Source of the DNA: an uncultured Chlorobiaceae bacterium | GTDB lineage: Bacteria; Bacteroidota; Chlorobiia; Chlorobiales; Chlorobiaceae | Assembly (NCBI GenBank): GCA_903838095.1 | Contig: CAILXE010000344.1 | Coordinates: 1-6,334 of the forward strand | DNA: 6,334 nucleotides | Reading direction: 5' to 3' | In this document: one piece after another, positions 5,846-6,334 of the stretch | Numbering within the stretch: position 1 is the stretch's first letter | Layout of the letters: each line of letters begins with the position of its first letter | Made by a program: the position numbers and the translations under genes | The notes under the pieces: generated by a model | Told to the model about the DNA's origin: nothing | What the model saw: the letters and a program-made list of their open reading frames with translations, nothing else | The model's database searches: none

Positions 5846-6334
5846 CTATTGCTGCCGTACCGTAAATTTTTTAATATTGCCATCTCTCTCAAAAATCTCC
5901 TGAGCCAGGTCAAGATAGTCTTTCGATCCAATACACTGGGCATCGTACAGCAACGCCGGTTTTCCGTGACTCGGCGCCTCTGACAGCCTTACATTCCTGC
6001 GGATATAGGTCTTGTACACCTTGTCCTTGAAAAACTTTTTAACCTCTTCGGCAACCTGCGATGCAAGACGAAGCCGCGCATCGTACATGGTCACCAGAAC
6101 CCCTTCTATTTCGAGTTTTGGATTGAGATGCTTGCGGACGATACTGATGGTATTCAGCAGTTTTCCAAGACCTTCAAGCGCATAATATTCCGCTTGAACA
6201 GGTATGAGCACTGAATCTGCCGCAGTCAGTGAATTAAGGGTAATCAGGCCAAGCGAGGGTGGACAATCTATAATAATGTAATCGTAACGGTCGCGAATAC
6301 CCTTGAGCGCTTTCTGCATCACATACTCGCGTTC
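5846..6334 (-). CDS. parA: chromosome-partitioning ATPase ParA (Soj family), N-terminus cut off
   Basis: Walker-type ATPase that binds DNA non-specifically in its ATP form and drives ParB-parS segregation. The frame stays open to the right window edge; the first visible codons read [10 protein letters not shown], so the start is outside. About 162 of the usual 250-265 residues are visible, and the P-loop (KGGxGKT type) is among the missing part. Present are Walker [12 protein letters not shown] (visible residues 19-29), [11 protein letters not shown] (46-56), [13 protein letters not shown] (82-94, with the arginines of the DNA-binding face), and the family C-terminal block [16 protein letters not shown] (111-126). 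The closest class by these motifs is chromosomal Soj/ParA rather than MinD or plasmid SopA types. It ends 15 bases before parB and is presumably co-transcribed with it. Confidence 0.95.
   Translation of the reverse strand, partial: EREYVMQKALKGIRDRYDYIIIDCPPSLGLITLNSLTAADSVLIPVQAEYYALEGLGKLLNTISIVRKHLNPKLEIEGVLVTMYDARLRLASQVAEEVKKFFKDKVYKTYIRRNVRLSEAPSHGKPALLYDAQCIGSKDYLDLAQEIFERDGNIKKFTVRQQ

Noticed and set aside
5480..5983. Plus-strand open frame of 167 codons opposite parB and the parA end
   Set aside because: It is antisense to two intact, strongly conserved genes, and its translation has no recognisable motif.

Overview
The window looks like a chromosomal segment of a green sulfur bacterium (Chlorobi/Chlorobiaceae; Chlorobium, Pelodictyon or Prosthecochloris type). 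This rests on moderate GC, a compact menB-menC-menE run, a Chlorobi/Bacteroidetes-style small membrane protein, and a parA-parB-dapB cluster. The assignment is from remembered family features and gene order, not a database search. Seven genes are supported with confidence or reasonable confidence, and one small hypothetical gene with moderate support.

Positions 1-3223, plus strand: three menaquinone-biosynthesis genes in tight succession. menB (naphthoate synthase) is cut by the left edge. It overlaps menC (o-succinylbenzoate synthase, apparent TTG start) by 4 bases, and menC overlaps menE (o-succinylbenzoate-CoA ligase) by 13 bases. MenC makes o-succinylbenzoate, MenE activates it to the CoA ester, and MenB closes the second ring to give 1,4-dihydroxy-2-naphthoyl-CoA. 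The overlaps suggest one translationally coupled transcript.

Positions 3225-6334, minus strand, convergent with the men genes: reading in the direction of transcription, parA (N-terminus off the right edge), parB, dapB (4-hydroxy-tetrahydrodipicolinate reductase, lysine/diaminopimelate pathway), a 70-residue unrecognised protein, and a small multi-pass membrane protein resembling DUF4199. Only one base separates the stop codons of menE and the membrane-protein gene. No stretch longer than about 150 bases lacks a gene.

The one non-routine area is 3771-4162, between the membrane-protein gene and the end of dapB. It holds an AT-rich spacer (about 28% GC over 3781-3900), the 70-residue gene, a 35-codon open stretch after that gene's stop codon, a perfect 7-bp-arm palindrome resembling a mis-spaced parS, and a 13-bp exact direct repeat. 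The distal repeat copy looks like a leftover dapB 3' end lying immediately before the membrane-protein gene. My reading is that a small cassette entered an ancestral dapB-membrane-protein junction. This is inference and needs comparative genomics. I see no RNA genes, CRISPR arrays, insertion sequences or convincing terminators. The rest is ordinary housekeeping DNA, and I do not see an undescribed multi-gene system.
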